Source: Pleurotus ostreatus/Saccharomyces cerevisiae fusant
Taxonomy: Eukaryota; Opisthokonta
Assembly (NCBI GenBank): GCA_024196135.1
Contig: JAMQCK010000533.1
Location: forward strand, 1 to 20,520
Length of the DNA: 20,520 bases
Direction: 5' to 3'
The notes beneath the pieces were generated by a model. That model had not been told where the DNA came from, searched no databases, and saw only the letters and a list, made by a program, of their open reading frames with translations. Shown here piece after piece: positions 17,209 to 20,520 of this stretch; the stretch's first letter is position 1; every line of letters begins with the position of its first letter. The position numbers and the translations under genes are program-made.

Positions 17209-19348
17209 TCAGTTCCAGTCCTCCCTCTCCGCCATGACCACCTTCCTGAGCACCCTCGGACCCAGCTCGCCCTGCTCAAGCCCATTCGTCTTGTCTACCC
17301 ATGGGATAGCCTCCTTCTCCGGCATAGGCCACTTCCACATTTGCGTGTACTCCGTATCCTTATGCGAGAGCACGTCCAAGACATGCTTGCCGAGCACCGG
17401 TAGAAATCTGTGATATTCATTGAGGATCACAGCGACCGATGTGAGCGATCGACAGACGCACTTGAACATATGCCCACTCCCACCACTGACGACTGCAAGG
17501 CTATCTCCATATTTCGGCACGTAGTCGACGAGGAAGTGGTTGTCGAGCGAGTCGCAGTACCAGCATAGTCGCGTGTCGACGATCCTGCCGTGTTCAGCGA
17601 GGTCGGGGAGGATTTCCTTGATCTATGGTGAAAGTCGTAAGTCAGAAGAGAGCACAGAGATTCTATTGGATTGAAGAAAGAGCACAGAAATGCTTACCGT
17701 ATCCTTCACCACCTCGATCGAGATCACGGGCACCCGACTCTCCTTCACTTCGGTATACTTCGTCTTCGGGTAGCTGATGCGAAGCCCGGGTGCCAGAGGG
17801 TGTTCGACGAAGTTGGTGAACTGCGCGAGCTGTCAGAACGACCGGGATTCTGTGCATGCTCGCACGACTGAATTTTGCCGCAGCATGACTGTATCTTGAA
17901 ACGAGAATCGTCACGAACCTTGATACCGCGGTACCCAATCTTGATAATTCCATCCTCCGTGCGCGGGAAGCCGTAAATATTCGCCCGGGGTGCGGCCTTC
18001 GCGTCATTGAAGCCCTTTGTCCATACGACAGATCTGAAAGGAGTTGGTGAGCGCCATAGAATATCATTCGCTGCGAAGTACGCACCGCTCTGGCGAGAAC
18101 TTGTCCCACAGATCCGGGCGTTCGTCCTGGAGAACCGATGTCAGTTGCTCCGCTCGTAGCTCGCAGAATGCAATTACGTACCTTCGGTGGCAGCTGGATC
18201 TGCACTACCGAGCCCGCAGTCGTCTCCAGTCGGTCGCAGACTTCGGGTAGCAGGGATGGTGTCCAACCGCCACAAGCAAGTATGACGAGGTCGGCGCGAT
18301 GAACCTGCCTGATGCACGGGGAGTTTAAGATTTAGGAAAGGCGTAAAAATGGAACTAAATCAATGAATGAGGCTCACCCGTCAGCTGTCTTCACACCGAC
18401 GACCTTTCCTTCTTCCTTCACCGAGTTCACCACCTTGCCTGCTTCGCCGAACACGAACTTGACCCCTGCCTTATTGCAGAGATACTACGACATACCCAGG
18501 GGGGTCAGCAGTGCATTCACTTGCAATGGGAAAAGCGTTACCTGTGCGTAGGCGCAGGCTTTGTCTGCTACCGTGTACTATGCGAAGGGCAATGTCAGCG
18601 AGAGCCTGGAATCTTCCCAAGCCGCTGCTCACCCCGCCAGTCATATCCAGCACGCCGTCGCCATCCCATTTGAAGACGGCGAGTCTGTCGAGTAAGCCTA
18701 CATCGTTCTCGTAAGCACAGGCTCGTCTGCGAATACATGATTTGCTCTTACCCGCATCCTTCGCGCGCTTCTTGTCGTCCTCAGAGGATAGTATGTAGTG
18801 CTTGGACCGCTGCTCGTCGCTCAAAGTCTTCATACCCTCCTTCTCAAACTCCGTGACAGGCGCTGTCGGGTGGTGAGGGATGCGCACGACGCCGCACTCG
18901 TGACTGTAAGAGATTCGATGAGCAAGGGCAGAGGTGAATATACACGTAGAGCAAACTTACAAGACTGTCATCTCAGGCGTCAGCGCCTCCGGCAGGTCCT
19001 CTCGCGGAGTGGACGCGAGGTCCTTATTCCACTGCATCCAGATATCCCGCGCCTCGAAGGCGAGCTTCTGATATCCGACCTCTTTGCCATCTATCGGCAG
19101 TGTCAGTCGAAACTATATGAGCAAATGTGCAGAAGGAACGACATGTACGCACAAGACGCTCGAAATATCTTGTTCACATCCGCGCTGGCGGCATCGCAGC
19201 CCTTGCTCGGTGAGTAGCCGTTGACGTTGTACGGCTGGTAGTCCAAGACAGTGACTGGAACCCCAGCACGAGCAAGGTGTAAGCTTGTCGATAGACCGGC
19301 AACACCAGCGCCGACGATCAGTACATGCTTGCTCTTTAGGTCCTCCAT
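17209..19348 (-). CDS. FAD-dependent amine/amino-acid oxidase (MSOX / fructosyl-amino-acid / pipecolate oxidase family)
   Basis: Twelve exons, 19348-19153, 19090-18961, 18903-18752, 18697-18633, 18577-18542, 18484-18378, 18308-18182, 18126-18086, 18033-17919, 17820-17698, 17622-17462 and 17407-17209, give 483 residues, a usual family length. The N-terminus carries a Rossmann dinucleotide motif, VLIVGAGVAGLSTSLHLARAG, with Asp36 ending the second strand, then ADVNKIFRASYG, typical of fructosyl-amino-acid and L-pipecolate/saccharopine oxidases. DLVILACGGWTPSL is the second FAD-contact segment. Near the C-terminus RLCWYCDSLDNHFLVDYVP aligns with the MSOX segment bearing covalently bound flavin, so Cys384 is the likely attachment residue; GGSGHMFKFLPVLG is the family's SGHxFK motif. 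The enzyme should oxidise a secondary amine or amino acid with O2, releasing H2O2. The substrate cannot be told. No SKL-type peroxisomal ending is present (it ends in EDWN). Confidence 0.9.
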
Positions 19349-19912
19349 CGGCGACAGTCAGAAAGCGTACGAGTCGTGTGCGTGCAGAGAAGGTCACAGG
19401 TCAGAAAAAGGGATGAATGAAGCTCTTCCTTCAACTTATAAATGCTCACGGCACATGCCGCGGCTGTTCCGCTCGTGAGCACAACTTACCGACAGGGATA
19501 AGATACGGCGCCTATCGATTCGAAGGCCGGGTTCTCGCCCTTTGCTTCCAGGTCAGCTTTCGATATAAGGAAAAGTTTATCTTTTGAAGATGTAAGGGCC
19601 GCTTCCTTCAGTGTCCGCACGCCTCTGCAGAACCAACTGCCCGCGTCTCAAGGCCGAGAGAGATGCTGGCGGGAAGTAAGGGGCGTGGGAGAGAGATGTC
19701 GGCATTGCCCGCGCCGGCAAACGGCGGGAAGCAGCCACGAGCCTGTGAGTTGGCACCGACTTCGAACGTCGTCCGCGAGGGCGAGAGCGACCTATCCTGC
19801 CTACGCAGAGGAACGCCCGGCCTGTGAACATCACTATCAACAATCCTTACCCCTCATTCGCCTCAGCAGGTATCGACACCACTACCAGACGCTGCTTGAG
19901 TGCCAAGCCTGC
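19349..19912. promoter_or_regulatory. Divergent spacer between the oxidase and the SIM-protein gene
   Basis: About 560 bp separate the two start codons. A TATAAG on the minus strand (19435-19440) lies 87 bp before the oxidase ATG. On the plus strand the frame of the next gene is open back to 19685 without an ATG, which I read as 5' UTR. A second TATAAG, on the plus strand at 19564-19569, is far from any start. I see no RNA gene or repeat. Confidence 0.45.
19435..19440 (-). promoter_or_regulatory. TATA-like element of the oxidase gene
   Basis: Read on the minus strand the sequence is ATTTATAAGTTG, with TATAAG 87 bp upstream of the start codon. This suits a short 5' UTR. No experimental start is known. 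Confidence 0.35.
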
Positions 19913-20520
19913 ATGACCTCTCAGGCGAATGTGCCTATCACCATCGACCTCGTCGACATACCGGACGGCCATTCCGAAGACGCCGCGATAGATATCGACG
20001 CGCCGCACATAGCTGAACAATTCACCCATCTCACACCCGCGCAGAAGGCGCTTCGACGGGAAGAGTTGATCAAGGAGCGTCACAAGCGCCTCGCTCGCAG
20101 ACGCAAGGAGCACGAAGCAATGAATCCGAAGAAAACACCAAATGATCCAATCGTCATATTGGATAGCGACGAGGAAGTTTTGCAAGAGGTGCAGATGGTC
20201 AGTGTATTCTGCTTCTACGCTGCAAGCAATGTTGAAAAAAGCTGTCTTGTAGCCCAACCCTGGACAGGGCCCTCCACCTACTCCTGAAGAACGATCCGAT
20301 TCAGATGTTGAGGTGATTGGTGCATTTCGCAACATCGCTCTTGGTCACAATAGACGAGACTTGAAGAGACCAGCGTCTTCTGAGCCTCTTCGCGTAAGGT
20401 GAACTTTCTCGATATGATGAACAGAGATTACTGACAACTAGCAGGGGGGATCAACCCCAATGTCGAGGCCTCCTCCGTCTGTGAGCAAGGAGTCTGCTCG
20501 CCACGGGCGACAGAGGGAGC
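19913..20520 (+). CDS. Protein with SUMO-interacting-like motif, 3' part outside the window
   Basis: Three exons are visible: 19913-20197, 20253-20393 and 20445 to the window end, joined in one frame through introns of 55 and 51 bp. The ATG at 19913 is the first in the frame. The ~167 residues seen are hydrophilic and look disordered. A basic helical stretch (LRREELIKERHKRLARRRKEH, ~48-67) is followed by DPIVILDSDEE (~78-88), a hydrophobic run plus acidic tail that is a textbook SUMO-interacting motif; SDSDVEVIGAF in exon 2 is a second candidate. Such motifs are common in nuclear DNA-repair, chromatin and SUMO/ubiquitin-ligase proteins. No catalytic domain is visible, so the identity stays open. 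The gene continues beyond 20520. Confidence 0.65.

Noticed and set aside
19685..19912. Upstream extension of the SIM-protein frame to 19685
   Set aside because: The frame has no ATG there (it opens with GTG) and the translated sequence looks like untranslated leader.

Overview
The window looks like nuclear DNA of a filamentous basidiomycete, most likely an Agaricomycete. It is GC-rich and gene-dense. Genes are split by many short introns, mostly 48-60 bp with GTNNGT...YAG borders. The conserved proteins are eukaryotic. I see no tRNA, rRNA, transposon, CRISPR or prokaryotic-type signal. This assignment is inferred from gene structure and protein content only.

Layout, left to right: (1) an intronless F-box gene, minus strand, 227-1798; (2) a four-exon TFIP11/Spp382 (Ntr1)-type G-patch spliceosome-disassembly factor, minus strand, 1918-4965; (3) a 650-bp divergent promoter region; (4) a plus-strand gene of 42 exons, 5616-14827, predicting a 2364-residue protein with an acidic/helical N-terminus, a probable beta-propeller, a GB1/RHD3-type (GBP/VLIG/RHD3-like) GTPase, a roughly 450-residue Cys/His-rich region and a C-terminal von Willebrand factor A domain; (5) a seven-exon TRM82/WDR4 gene (tRNA m7G46 methyltransferase non-catalytic subunit), minus strand, 15021-17027, convergent with the large gene; (6) a twelve-exon FAD-dependent amine/amino-acid oxidase of the MSOX/fructosyl-amino-acid/pipecolate oxidase family, minus strand, 17209-19348; (7) a divergent spacer and the first three exons of a gene with a SUMO-interacting-motif-like segment, plus strand, 19913 to the window edge.

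The exon models of the large gene, TFIP11, TRM82 and the oxidase were built by hand by following reading frame and splice phase. Each closes on one uninterrupted frame (2364, 963, 526 and 483 residues). The genes do not form an obvious pathway: two are RNA housekeeping factors, one is metabolic, one is a probable ubiquitin-ligase adaptor, and the large GTPase is uncharacterised as far as I can tell.

Most worth a second look: the large GTPase-vWA gene itself; its apparent GA-AG intron at 10844-10891, where the expected GTAAGT donor reads GAAAGT; introns that interrupt all four nucleotide-binding motifs; and a cluster of 9- to 25-nt micro-exons.
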